The notes: generated by a model not told the origin, from the letters alone. DNA of 64,000 nucleotides from Nocardia nova NBRC 15556 (GCF_001613005.1 NZ_BDBN01000020.1:1-64000); one strand, 5' to 3'. Positions 52,822 to 61,642 are shown, counted from the first letter of the stretch. Program-made: numbers and translations.

Positions 52822-53580
52822 TCAGTGGGTTGGCAGGCCGAGAAGGTCGGCGTAGCGGTCGGCGCCGTCGAATTGCGGGCAGGCGCAGCGGGGGAACGGG
52901 TGCGCGCAGTCGGCGCAGTATCCGCACCATCCGCAGTGCGGGCCGAAGGGGTCGTCTTCGAATGCGCCGCAGTGTTCGCAGAATCCGATGTAGTCGGTGT
53001 CGGCGCTGGCCCACTCGCGTATCAGGTAGCTGTCGTTGGAGTACCAGGTGCCCCCGACCCAGTGCCCGTGGCGTTCCCCGAACACGTAGGCGGGATGTTT
53101 GTAGGCGGGATCGGTGGTCAAGACGACGACCTTGTTGGAGCCGAGCCAATGTTCGAACCGATCACGCCCCGCCCAGCTGTCCAGCGACCCGAACGGGCTG
53201 GTGGGCAGGAAGTCCTCGGCTGCGATCCGGGTATCCGAGCGGGCGTCGCCGGCCGCCGGGTGCACGTTGGCGGGTAAGACCCCGTTGTGGGCGAGGACGG
53301 TGCGCGGGTCGCCGCCGACGGTGAAGGGGTGGCAGTTGCTGGTGTCGCGGTCGCCGTGGGTGGCGTAGCGGGAATGGAACAACGCCGGACCACCCGGATG
53401 CTTGGCGCGTTGTTCGGCGAACTCGGCGATCACCTGCTCGGCGTTCATGCCGTGCCCGACGAGGATCGTCTTGCCGGTGTGGATGGCGTAGCCGTGGCCG
53501 TGCGGGTTGGCCAGAGCCCCGCCGTGCAGGGCGTCGAGGTCGGGGTCCTGGCCGGGTTTGTAGAAGGTCAGGATGCACAC
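52822..53580 (-). CDS. Class II glutamine-amidotransferase-like protein with zinc cysteines (copy A)
   Basis: 252 residues starting GTG-TGC, giving Met-Cys so Cys2 can be the N-terminal nucleophile of a GAT-II Ntn enzyme. GAT-II marks: PHGHGYAIH (about 28), GGPALFHSRYATHG, SNCHPFTVGG, TVLAHNGVLP. The end has CEHCGAFEDD, CGWCGYCADC and CPQFDG, a zinc-binding cluster. It would release ammonia from glutamine for the partner amidoligase. Overlaps the amidoligase gene upstream by 13 bases. Paralogous to 54903-55652. Confidence 0.8.
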   Translation of the reverse strand: MCILTFYKPGQDPDLDALHGGALANPHGHGYAIHTGKTILVGHGMNAEQVIAEFAEQRAKHPGGPALFHSRYATHGDRDTSNCHPFTVGGDPRTVLAHNGVLPANVHPAAGDARSDTRIAAEDFLPTSPFGSLDSWAGRDRFEHWLGSNKVVVLTTDPAYKHPAYVFGERHGHWVGGTWYSNDSYLIREWASADTDYIGFCEHCGAFEDDPFGPHCGWCGYCADCAHPFPRCACPQFDGADRYADLLGLPTH

Positions 53581-54785
53581 GCGAGGGCCTCCAATTCGTC
53601 GGTCAGGCAGCGATATTCGGGGCGGGCGGCCAGCCACGCGGTGAACGCCGCCCATTCCCAGCCACGGCGGCGAGCGATATCGGCGGCCGAGAGGGTGCGC
53701 GTGTATTCGACGGAGGCGTCGGCGAAGGCGAGCGCGGCTTGGACCTCCCGCGTGTTCAGGGAGCTGGCGAAGACCCGCAGTTCGAATGTGTGCTCGGGGC
53801 GTACGTTGATGGCCTGGTACCGGAACGCGCGTTCGGCGTTGCTTTTGGCGTGGGCGGCGGCGTTGGCGCGGGCGCCCGAATCGAACATCGCCCATTCCTC
53901 GGAGTTGCGGCGCGCCAACGTCTTGACGTGGGATTCGTTGCGGTAGACGAATTTCAACCACCGGTAGGCGTGTGCGGGAGAGGAAAACCCGGCGCGGGAG
54001 ACGTGGACGTGGATGCCGACGCTGGTATCGGTGTAGGCTCCCAGGAGCCGCAACCGATTCAGTAGCGTCCACGGAAAGCGTTGGCGCGCATACTTATACG
54101 ACATCGGGTGGGTCACGAGTTCGAACCCACATGGCTGGATACTGCCGTCCTCCTTCAGATATGCGAGGCCACCGAGCCGGTCGATGGCGACCTCGACTGC
54201 TTCATCGAAAGCCTCTCGCGGCGTTTTGATTTCCAGTTCCAGGCCGAGGTAGAGCGGTCCGGAGCCGTGGAAGTCGGGTTCGGGTTTGTAGTCGTAGGAG
54301 TGGATGCCGTGGTGGTCGGGTCGTTCGTTGGCGCAGGTGTCGCAGTAGTCCTCCCAGCAGCGGATGAGGATGTCGCAGCCGCCGCAGCGGCGGTAGTCGG
54401 CGTCCTCGCAGCGCTCGCACACATCGGCCCCGGATTCGGTCTCGCGGAGCCCGTCCGCGCGCGAGCCGCAGTCATCGCACACCAGGTAGCTGTCGGCGCA
54501 GTCGTCGCAGACCTCGCCGTGGCCGATGACGCGGATCAGGTCGCTGTCGAAGCGGTCGCAATCGCGGCACCGTCGCCAGCCGGTGGAGCATTCCGTGCAC
54601 ACGTCGGTGCCGCGCACGGTGGAGCGGCGATCGCGTGCGGGGGTGGCGCAGTCGTCGCAGGTGTCGAGCCGGTCGGCGCACGCGCGGCACAGATGATCAC
54701 CCTCGACCGTGAGGACGGTTGTGGTGTCGTCGATCGGGTGTGAACAGTCGTCACACCGCCGATCGGTGAGAGTGGATGAGGGCAT
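53568..54785 (-). CDS. Amidoligase with N-terminal zinc array (copy A)
   Basis: 405 residues from ATG 54785 (GGAAGGAC upstream). Residues 1-160 hold seven CxxC pairs (RCDDCSH, CRACADR, CDDCATP, CTECSTG, CRDCDRF, CDDCADS, CGGCDI). The amidoligase (COOH-NH2 ligase) domain follows: LYLGLELEIKTP (ExE), GLAYLKEDGSIQPCGFELVTHP (the D-G-S and F-E-L motifs), VGIHVHVSRAGF. Family members join amines to carboxylates, usually with a GAT-II partner, in peptide tagging or cell-wall modification. Here the zinc array may dock a substrate protein. The end overlaps the GAT-II start. Confidence 0.8.
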   Translation of the reverse strand: MPSSTLTDRRCDDCSHPIDDTTTVLTVEGDHLCRACADRLDTCDDCATPARDRRSTVRGTDVCTECSTGWRRCRDCDRFDSDLIRVIGHGEVCDDCADSYLVCDDCGSRADGLRETESGADVCERCEDADYRRCGGCDILIRCWEDYCDTCANERPDHHGIHSYDYKPEPDFHGSGPLYLGLELEIKTPREAFDEAVEVAIDRLGGLAYLKEDGSIQPCGFELVTHPMSYKYARQRFPWTLLNRLRLLGAYTDTSVGIHVHVSRAGFSSPAHAYRWLKFVYRNESHVKTLARRNSEEWAMFDSGARANAAAHAKSNAERAFRYQAINVRPEHTFELRVFASSLNTREVQAALAFADASVEYTRTLSAADIARRRGWEWAAFTAWLAARPEYRCLTDELEALACAS

Positions 54786-54826
54786 ACGAATTTCACGTCC
54801 TTCCGGAGAATGGGGGAGAGACGACG

Positions 54827-54865
54827 GCGCCCCGCTGCGGGCCATGACTGGCCGGAGCGGGGCGC
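54827..54865 (-). terminator. Hairpin between the two amidoligase operons
   Basis: GCGCCCCGCT (54827-54836) pairs with AGCGGGGCGC (54856-54865); inside, GGCCA/TGGCC gives a second small hairpin. It follows the stop of the second GAT-II gene, on the way to the first amidoligase start. Confidence 0.55.
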
Positions 54866-54902
54866 AGGGCGAGCGGCGGTGGAAGCCGCTCGAGCTCCCA
54901 GG

Positions 54903-55652
54903 TCAGCCCGAGGTCGGGAACGGGGAGGCGGCGCTGCGGTTCCGGGCGGACTCGCAGGTGCAGTAGGAGAGAGCGGATCGGCAGTAGAAGCACCATCCGC
55001 AGGTGCGGCAGTAGCGGCTGGTGCGTTCGAGATCGCGGTCCAGGCAGTACCCGCACACCGTCCGGCGCCGGGCCGGCCACCGCTGCTCGGGCGGCAGGAA
55101 GGAGCGGTTGGAACACCAGATCCCGCCCACCCACTGCCCCGCGCGCTCACCGAACAGGTAGGCGGTGAGGGCGTAGGCCGGATCGACGGTCAAGATCACC
55201 AGCTTGCTCGACCCCAACCAGCCAGAAAGTCCGCGCGCTCCGGCGGCGGTGTCGATCGGCCCGAACGGTTGCCTCGCCAGGTAGTCCTCGGCCGCGATCC
55301 GGGTATCCGAGCGCCGGTCATACGCGCGCGGATGGACACGCTTGGGCAGGGTGCCGTTGTGCGCCAACACCGTTCGCGCATCACCGCCGAGGCGGAAGGG
55401 GTGGCAATTGGACAGGTCGACCGCGCCGCGGGTGGCGTAGCGGGAGTGGAATAACGCCGGGCCGTCGGGATGGTCGGCGCGGGTGCGTGCGAAGGTGCCG
55501 ATCACGGTGTCGGCGTTCATGCCGTGCCCGGTGATGATGCGGCCGTCGGTGACGATCGCGAAACCGTGACCGTCGGGATTCGCATCGGCGCCGAACCGCA
55601 GCGCTCCCTTATCGATCGCAGCACCGGCGGGGTAGTAGGTCAGCAGGCACAT
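54903..55652 (-). CDS. Class II glutamine-amidotransferase-like protein with zinc cysteines (copy B)
   Basis: 249 residues starting ATG-TGC (Cys2 nucleophile). Same blocks as copy A: PDGHGFAIV, GPALFHSRYATRG, SNCHPFRLGG, TVLAHNGTLPK, DTRIAAEDYL. The C-terminal cysteines (CGYCLDRDLE, CRTCGWCFYCRSA, CTCES) are arranged differently from copy A. Starts 13 bases inside the amidoligase gene at 55640-56833. Likely ammonia donor for that ligase. Confidence 0.8.
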   Translation of the reverse strand: MCLLTYYPAGAAIDKGALRFGADANPDGHGFAIVTDGRIITGHGMNADTVIGTFARTRADHPDGPALFHSRYATRGAVDLSNCHPFRLGGDARTVLAHNGTLPKRVHPRAYDRRSDTRIAAEDYLARQPFGPIDTAAGARGLSGWLGSSKLVILTVDPAYALTAYLFGERAGQWVGGIWCSNRSFLPPEQRWPARRRTVCGYCLDRDLERTSRYCRTCGWCFYCRSALSYCTCESARNRSAASPFPTSG

Positions 55653-56833
55653 TGGAGGGCCTCCATCTCCTGAGCCAGCGGCTGGTAGTCGGGGCGGGTG
55701 GTGACCCAGGTGGCGAAGCGGGCCCAGTCCCAGGCGCCGGCGCGGATGTCGGCGACCCGCAGACCGCGGGTGTAGTCGATGGAGGCGGCGGTGAACGCGA
55801 GCGCTGCCTGCACCTGCTGCACATGAAGCGAGCTGGCGAACACCCGCACCTCCAGGGTGTTTCTAGGTAGCGGATTGATCGCCTGGTAGCGCTCGAGCCC
55901 CAGCGCGTGCTGCGGCCCCTTGGCGGTATGGCGGGCACGTGCGCGGGCAGCGCTGTCGAACTGGGCGTAATGCGTGCGGCGGCGCGCCAACCGTGTGACC
56001 GCTTCCTCGTTGCGGTACAACAGTTTCAGCCACCGATACACATGCGCCGGATTGTCGAACCCGGCCCGGCTGGCATGGACGTGCAGCCCTACCGACGCGT
56101 CGGCCTCACACCCGAGTCGGTGCAGTTGGTCGAGCAGTGGCCAGGGAAACGACTCGATCGCGTACTGATAGGAGAGGGGGTGGGTGACGAGTTCGAATCC
56201 GGACGGCCTGATAGAAGAGTCCTTCTTCAGGTACCCGAGTCCGGCGAGGTGGTCGGTGGCCAGGGTGGCGCAGGTGTCGAAGCGGTGTTCGGGGACGATG
56301 ATTTCCAGTTCCAGCCCCAGATACAGGGGTCCGGTGCCGTGGAAGCGGGGGTCGGGTCGGTAGGTGTAGTTCCACACCTTCCCCCGGTTGCCGCAGGCCT
56401 CGCACCGGTGTCCGGGTTGGACGAGGGTGCCGCATGCCGGGCAGGCGTGGAATCGAGTGGCGCAGCGCGGGCAGGCACGGTGCCCTCCGGAGATGTAGCG
56501 GCTGTCGGCACTGAACCGCCCGCAGCTGAAACACGCGGCGAACAACGAGCCCGCGCACCGCGCGCACACCGGGTCATCGGTATCGGTGCGCAACTGCGGG
56601 CCGGTTAGCTGCTGGCACGACACACACCCGGCCCACCCGGTCAGGCAGTGCGCGCACAACTCGGCCTCTTCGGCAGTGCGTGTCAACCGCAGCGAGGGGG
56701 TTCGGCAGTGGTCGCAGCGGGGTAGTTGTTGCCAACATGAATCGTACACAGCGGGATTCGCGATGCACAGCTCCGTATCGGGTGCCGTGCCGTCGCAGAC
56801 CGCGCACGGTGGACCCAGGATCGGATCGGTCAT
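55640..56833 (-). CDS. Amidoligase with N-terminal zinc array (copy B)
   Basis: 397 residues from ATG 56833 (GGAGGG upstream). N-terminal CxxC pairs (CAVCDGT, CDHCRTP, CAHCLTG, CARCAGS, CFSCGRF, CPRCATR, CPACGTL, CEACGNR), then the ligase: LYLGLELEII, LGYLKKDSSIRPSGFELVTH, VGLHVHASRAGF, LEVRVFASSLHVQQVQAAL. It matches copy A across the ligase domain but the zinc array has diverged strongly, suggesting different partners. The first gene of the second pair; preceded by a 12-bp hairpin in its leader (56862-56892). Confidence 0.8.
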   Translation of the reverse strand: MTDPILGPPCAVCDGTAPDTELCIANPAVYDSCWQQLPRCDHCRTPSLRLTRTAEEAELCAHCLTGWAGCVSCQQLTGPQLRTDTDDPVCARCAGSLFAACFSCGRFSADSRYISGGHRACPRCATRFHACPACGTLVQPGHRCEACGNRGKVWNYTYRPDPRFHGTGPLYLGLELEIIVPEHRFDTCATLATDHLAGLGYLKKDSSIRPSGFELVTHPLSYQYAIESFPWPLLDQLHRLGCEADASVGLHVHASRAGFDNPAHVYRWLKLLYRNEEAVTRLARRRTHYAQFDSAARARARHTAKGPQHALGLERYQAINPLPRNTLEVRVFASSLHVQQVQAALAFTAASIDYTRGLRVADIRAGAWDWARFATWVTTRPDYQPLAQEMEALQCAC

Positions 56834-56861
56834 GAACGCACACACCCTCCACAACAGAAAA

Positions 56862-56892
56862 GCGCCGGTCGACAAGGGGAGTCGACCGGCGC
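56862..56892 (-). terminator. 12-bp hairpin upstream of the second amidoligase
   Basis: GCGCCGGTCGAC (56862-56873), 7-base loop, GTCGACCGGCGC (56881-56892), perfect complement. It lies between the gene at 57011-57583 and the amidoligase start, so terminator of the former or attenuator of the latter. Confidence 0.6.
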
Positions 56893-57010
56893 GGGACACG
56901 GACAGAACAGGGCAAACAAGAACCGAGGTGAGCGCTCGGTAGAAGCGGAGACTCGCGTGTGCCCGAGCCGCTGTGTCAGGGCGAGAGGACGCGAGGTCCA
57001 GGTGTTTCGC

Positions 57011-57583
57011 TCAGGTAGCCAAGCTGGGACGGGCGTATTCGCAGTCGTCGGCTGGTTGGCCGTGGTGGCGGCCCGGACATTCGATAGGTCGCAAGACGCG
57101 GTCGGCCACCGACAGGCGAGTGCGTGTTTCGGCTTCGAGATCGTCGATGCGGGACTTGGCGATCGCTTCGTAGTGCTCGTGCGAACCGGTCACTGATTTC
57201 AAGTGAGGGAATCCGGCCTGGATCCACATCCGCGTGTACAGGCCGAACGCGGCGGTGTTGAGCGGGGCAATCTGGCTGGCCGCCATGACGGCGAGCGCGA
57301 CCTCGGCCGCGGTCCCCGGAACTGGGGACAGGCCTGCGGCGACGCGGTCGAGCAGTTCGCGGCAGTGCGAGCGGTACACGAATTCCTGGCGCATCCGCTC
57401 ATGGGTCGGCATCAACAACGCGAACGAGTGGTAGAGGGCGTTGCGGTGGCGGGGATGTCGTCGTTGCGCGCGGGCGATTTCGTCTTCGGCCCAGTCGATC
57501 TGCTCGAACACCGGCTCAAGATCGGACAGACACCGAGACACCACCGATGCGATATCAGCGACCTCGAGCTGGGTTTCGGTCAC
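57011..57583 (-). CDS. Helical hypothetical protein
   Basis: 190 residues from GTG 57583 with AAAGGAG upstream. All-helical: VSRCLSDLEPVFEQIDWAED, RNALYHSFALLMPTHERMRQ, SQIAPLNTAAFGLYTRMW. Not recognised. Divergent from the gene at 57774; the 190 bases between probably hold both promoters. Confidence 0.6.
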   Translation of the reverse strand: MTETQLEVADIASVVSRCLSDLEPVFEQIDWAEDEIARAQRRHPRHRNALYHSFALLMPTHERMRQEFVYRSHCRELLDRVAAGLSPVPGTAAEVALAVMAASQIAPLNTAAFGLYTRMWIQAGFPHLKSVTGSHEHYEAIAKSRIDDLEAETRTRLSVADRVLRPIECPGRHHGQPADDCEYARPSLAT

Positions 57584-57773
57584 GGGGACTCCTTTCGACA
57601 GCGATGGGCAGTAGGGAAATGGGCAGGCGAGACCTGATCGCGAGTTGACGGCTGACGCGGCTGCCTCTGACCGCGCTGTGCCGGATGCGGCGCCGCTGGA
57701 TGGCGGGCGGTGGGCGTATCGTTGAACTGCGAGGCGCGGGTTGATCTCACCCAGAAATTTGGGAGAGCACGAC

Positions 57774-58259
57774 ATGAACGACCCCCGGGCGAGCAGGAGC
57801 GAACGTGGACGAGACGCCGGGAAACTCGCTGGCCAACTGCGTCATTCGCGGGAAGTAATGGATCGCCGGCGTGCGCTTGAACGTCGCCGCGAACAGAATG
57901 TCAGCGACGCCGTGCGGCAGTATTGGTCCGCATGGCAGGCGATTTCAACGATCGAACAACGCCGCGACCGCCGCATCCGAGCGTTACACGACAAGATCCG
58001 CCACCTCGAACAGACCGCGACAACCGACATCGCGATACATCACACCAAGCAGGCTGCGGCCGTGGCGCGCATGAACGAGCACGGATGTAGCGCCGACGAC
58101 ATCGCCGAACTACTTCAAATCAGCCTCAAGGTCACGCGCCAACTACTCGCCGCCAGGCAGGAAAAGCCCGAACCGGGAGTGCAGACGACACATCGTGAGA
58201 GCAAGCCACCGCCCGACGAGCCACAGCGCTCTATGGAATCGGCAGAACAATCGCAGTAA
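57774..58259 (+). CDS. Coiled-coil protein with C-terminal HTH-like helix pair
   Basis: 161 residues from ATG 57774 (GGGAGAG at 57761-57767). Residues about 25-80 are a basic coiled coil (RREQNVSDAVRQYWSAWQAI, RRIRALHDKIRHLEQ); then ARMNEHGCSADDIAELLQIS resembles an HTH. Possibly a DNA-binding regulator of the surrounding genes. Unrecognised family. Confidence 0.6.
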   Translation: MNDPRASRSERGRDAGKLAGQLRHSREVMDRRRALERRREQNVSDAVRQYWSAWQAISTIEQRRDRRIRALHDKIRHLEQTATTDIAIHHTKQAAAVARMNEHGCSADDIAELLQISLKVTRQLLAARQEKPEPGVQTTHRESKPPPDEPQRSMESAEQSQ

Positions 58260-58370
58260 CCGGCATCCGGGAAACAGCGCGCCGAGAGGATGATCGCCGA
58301 ACAGACGGTCCGCAAGCAGAGCTCCGCCCAGACACGGTGGCAGGGGCCTACGTCCTTGTGTCAGGGGAGA

Positions 58371-58742
58371 TCACGCATCGTTGAGGTAACCCCCGACATT
58401 CCAGACGATCCCCTGGAAACCGCCTGGGGGAACCGGATGTCGCACCGGGATCCCGGCGGCGGGTGCGAAGGGCCAAAAGCACACGCCGCATCGATGGCAG
58501 TACACCCCAGCCCGCCACACCAGATAAGCCGCAGGCGCGCCGCGGCGAATCCGGGCCGACCGTCGTAGCCTCCGGAACGCGAACCACAGAATCAGCAACG
58601 ACGGAAGCGCAAGGAAAAGCGCAAAACCGAACATCCCGACCACGATCGCGGCAGTCGAGATGTCAGGATGCGGCCGAAGCAGCACCACCACCACCGCGAT
58701 GAGGAGATACACCCCTCCGGGCACCCCGGGAAACAACGACAA
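58371..58742 (-). CDS. Membrane protein
   Basis: 123 residues with two or three hydrophobic helices (GVYLLIAVVVVLLR, IVVGMFGFALFLALPSLLIL) and a Cys pair near the end (CHRCGVCF). Start TTG 58742 is a guess; no good Shine-Dalgarno seen. Unknown function. Confidence 0.45.
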   Translation of the reverse strand: MSLFPGVPGGVYLLIAVVVVLLRPHPDISTAAIVVGMFGFALFLALPSLLILWFAFRRLRRSARIRRGAPAAYLVWRAGVYCHRCGVCFWPFAPAAGIPVRHPVPPGGFQGIVWNVGGYLNDA

Positions 58743-58823
58743 CGGCTTGACCAGCGGTCATGCCCCTTACCGGGATCTCGACTGCCTACCACCAGCGGCT
58801 ATGCCGATATCCGTTGATTTTCG

Positions 58824-58844
58824 GCGATCACTACTTCTGATCGC
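58824..58844. promoter_or_regulatory. 7-bp inverted repeat in intergenic DNA
   Basis: GCGATCA (58824-58830), 7-base spacer, TGATCGC (58838-58844). Lies in a 243-base gap without a gene between two minus-strand genes. Operator-like; no further context. Confidence 0.3.
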
Positions 58845-58985
58845 TATTTCATATGATGACGGACTTCGACACTCCCCGCGTTCCGGCACTGACCGCGATT
58901 GCGTCCCGGTGCCGACGCCGGCCCCCGCTATGCACTGGGAATCTCTGGACGTTGCCGGGGGACCCGCGGATGTAGCCAGATGGCC

Positions 58986-59900
58986 TCAGTCGTTGCCGTA
59001 CTCCAGTTCGAGGGTGGTGTCTGGATCGTCATCTCTTATCCAAAAGGTCTCTTCGAGACCGGCGGCGGCAACGAGCTCTACACTGTCGAGTACGAGTTGG
59101 CATTTCGAGCAGCTGAAGTATTCGGCGCTCACGGTGAGTTCGTCCCAAATATCGTAGTCATCCTCCGAGACCTGTTCGTGATTCCGGTCTCGCTCCAAAA
59201 CCTCGTCACCTTCGATGTTCCCCTCCTCGCCGCAAGATGGGCATCCGGCGGCATCGCGATAGTTCAGCCCCGCCGTGAGATCCGGGAAACGGGCCCACTC
59301 GGCTGCGTCCTTCACAGATGCTTTGCCGGAACGTATTTGGGCATATCGCTGCTGTGCGCGCCGTATCAAGGTCTCTGCACGATGCTCGATGTTCTGCTTG
59401 TTGGTGGCAAGGTATGCCTCGACCGTCTCCATGCGGTCGACGCCGACCAGATCTTCGATCGTGCGATCTTGGACCAGGACCAGGATCGCCGCTTGTGACC
59501 AGTACTTCGGCCACCAGGCACTGGCGGGCAGCTTCGTGTACACGGCAGCACCTCCGTGCAGGTACTCGTTTCGAGCCTGCATGATTAACGACGACTCACG
59601 TTCGCTGAAGGGCGGGAACGCCTTGCTGCATCTTGAGATCAGAGTTTTCGCCGGTACTGAGACGAATCGGTCGGCCTTGGTGAGGCCAACTGCGGCGAGC
59701 AGGTTCCCGCCGTCCTCGCTGGGTGCGGCGATGAGTACCGGGGAGTGCCGCGACAGCGCCGCTTTCGCGAGCAGTTCAAGCGCGAGCGCGGCCCACAGAG
59801 CCTGCTCGTCGAAGGTCCGTGCTCCGTCGTCATCCATAGCATGGTTGAGGAACAGTTTTGCTTTGAGCCACAGCGCATCAGGGTTGTAGGTGTCGCTCAC
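58986..59900 (-). CDS. HEPN-like protein with zinc ribbon
   Basis: 304 residues. N-terminal helical domain with ALWAALALELLAKAALSR and, near residue 108, QARNEYLHGG: R-N-x3-H, the catalytic signature of HEPN ribonuclease domains. C-terminal part has a CPSCGEEG / CSKCQLV ribbon (about 218-265) followed by an acidic end. HEPN domains are often the toxic RNase of defence or toxin-antitoxin systems. Its ATG overlaps the stop of the dioxygenase upstream (ATGA). Activity is inferred from the motif only. Confidence 0.6.
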   Translation of the reverse strand: MSDTYNPDALWLKAKLFLNHAMDDDGARTFDEQALWAALALELLAKAALSRHSPVLIAAPSEDGGNLLAAVGLTKADRFVSVPAKTLISRCSKAFPPFSERESSLIMQARNEYLHGGAAVYTKLPASAWWPKYWSQAAILVLVQDRTIEDLVGVDRMETVEAYLATNKQNIEHRAETLIRRAQQRYAQIRSGKASVKDAAEWARFPDLTAGLNYRDAAGCPSCGEEGNIEGDEVLERDRNHEQVSEDDYDIWDELTVSAEYFSCSKCQLVLDSVELVAAAGLEETFWIRDDDPDTTLELEYGND

Positions 59901-60550
59901 GAGGCCCCCTTGGTATTGAACGCGACCCGGACCAGTGCCCGGTCCTCGTCGCCGGTAGCCACTGCTGCTCGTCCATGGAGAACTGCGGTGTTATCGATGA
60001 TCAGTACGGCGTTCGGCTGAGACCAGATGTGCTCCTCGGCGCGCGCCTCGGCATCGGCGATGACACGCGCGATCTGGCGTGCTCGCTGGTCTTGAGGGGT
60101 CATGCAGCCCGAGTCGAAACGGAGGCCGTGCCCGTAGTCGTATGCGGTGGCGAGGAATCGATCGTCACCGCCATTCACCAGGAATACCCCGGCCGTGCCG
60201 TCGTATGTCGGGGAATCTCGAAGGGGATTGCGCAGGAGCATCGTGGGTGTCGTGGATGGGTGTTCTGCGTAGAGAAGCACGATGTCGGGAGGCACCCGGA
60301 AATGAGCGCCGTCGGTGTGCATTGGTTGAGCACCTAACCCGGTGGTCGCGCTGAGCGATCGTGGCTTCGCGGCTTGTGGAGAAGTCGGACGCAGTATGGA
60401 TACTGCAGGATCGCCCTTGCGGATCGGGAGTTTCCTCCAGTTCGTCGGTGTAGGCAGAAATGCAATGTCGAGTGGGCGTGCGGTCGCGACAGCAAAACCG
60501 TTCCGCCGCGCCGTGATGGCCAATGCAGCGATGTCGAAATTAGATGCCAT
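59897..60550 (-). CDS. TauD-like Fe(II)/2-oxoglutarate dioxygenase
   Basis: 217 residues from ATG 60550 (AAGGG upstream): short for the family, but MHTDGAHFRVP (HxD, about 76-86), VLIIDNTAVLHGRAAV (distal His) and DRALVRVAFNTKG (2OG-binding Arg) are present. Family enzymes hydroxylate or desaturate small molecules or, less often, protein or nucleobase substrates. Coupled translation with a HEPN-like protein is unusual and points to a joint function. GTG 60559 is an alternative start. Confidence 0.75.
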   Translation of the reverse strand: MASNFDIAALAITARRNGFAVATARPLDIAFLPTPTNWRKLPIRKGDPAVSILRPTSPQAAKPRSLSATTGLGAQPMHTDGAHFRVPPDIVLLYAEHPSTTPTMLLRNPLRDSPTYDGTAGVFLVNGGDDRFLATAYDYGHGLRFDSGCMTPQDQRARQIARVIADAEARAEEHIWSQPNAVLIIDNTAVLHGRAAVATGDEDRALVRVAFNTKGAS

Positions 60551-61254
60551 CAGGAACACCCTTGCGCTTCACCAGACTCACCAGGGACCTTCCGCCAGTA
60601 GGCTGCGGATATTACTGGGCGGGGCCGCTCCTCATCCACGGATTTGGTTCGCCCCCAAGAGGCTAACCGCGGAGCCTGCAACACCGCTCAGTTTGTAGCG
60701 CCAGGGCAACCCGCGCCCAGCAGCGCCGAGGCGCGGGAATTCACCGGCACTCTGATGCCCTAGTGCCGTAGTCGCGGATGGACCCGGTGGCTGGCTGCAC
60801 AGCGGAGATAGGTGCCGATCGCGTCGTCCTGCTCGCCGTGACTGAGGTGGTTGGTGCCATCGAGTGCGAAGCTCGGCCCGTCCGGTCCGCCGGATTCGGT
60901 CCGCCGTTCTGCGGGGTATCGATCGTGACCGAATCCAGTACGTTTGCCAGCTTTGGTACGGGGTCAGCGGGCTTGGCGGCAGATCGATAGAGTGGTAAGC
61001 GCGTGGCGCAGTGACGCTTTCGTGACACGCTGTTTGGGGAGCCCGGTTCCGCCCGCAGACCGGCACCGGGTTTCGCCCCCGTTCAACTCTGTTCCGAAGC
61101 GGTGAGGCTCACTAGTAAGCCTCGCAGCTGATCGGGCAACCGAGGGCCAGCGCGGCCGGGCAGGAACGAGCACTACCCGCTGACAACCTCTCACCAAACC
61201 GCCGTCGACCACCTCGAAACCCTGTTAGCTCGCCGGCCATTGCTCTGTGCGGGC
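60551..61254. other. Gene-poor stretch
   Basis: About 700 bases without a convincing gene. On the minus strand about 60765-60970 one frame reads like decayed coding sequence (RYPAERRTESGG, QDDAIGTYLRCA) but has a stop just upstream and no start, so I treat it as a possible remnant. No RNA or repeat noticed. Confidence 0.4.
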
Positions 61255-61586
61255 CTAGCTTGCCTTGTTGTATGCCTCGATGATGTCGGCTTGGATTCGC
61301 CCGCGGCTGGAGACGTTGTAGCCGTTGTTCTTTGCCCATTCACGAATAGCGCCGGTCTGCTGCTTGTCGGCAGTGGTGCGCGGAGCGGTCTTGGCCTTGT
61401 TCCGAGAGACTCGTCCGACCTTGCGAGCGGGGCCGGTCCATTGCTCGAAGACGCTGCGGAGCTTGCTCGCGTTCTTGGTGGATCGATCTCGTACTCGACG
61501 CCGTCGAGGCTGAATGACACAGTCTCCTCGGCCTTCGATTTGCCGTCGAAGTCGTCGATCAGTTCGACGATGACCTTTTTCGCCAC
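61255..61586 (-). pseudogene. lsr2: lsr2, frameshifted
   Basis: Start GTG 61586 (GGAGGG upstream) gives the Lsr2 N-terminus: AKKVIVELIDDFDGKSKAEE, then VEYEID. At about 61,481-61,485 the frame shifts: the next frame continues STKNASKLRSVFEQW and the C-terminal DNA-binding part GAIREWAKNNGYNVSSRGRI to the stop at 61255. Against the usual EIDLSTKNA order the Leu codon region is missing. Lsr2 is the H-NS-like silencer of actinomycetes. So either a decayed gene or an assembly error; if functional, it would silence the element. Confidence 0.8.
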
Positions 61587-61642
61587 GTGGGTGCCCTCCA
61601 TAGTTTGCCTGAACGTGCTGTCGAAGCATTCAACAGGCAAGC

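Noticed and set aside
60741..61028. 95-codon minus-strand ORF in the gene-poor region
   Set aside because: Low-complexity Ser/Thr/Arg composition, no Shine-Dalgarno; a different frame reads more like decayed coding sequence.
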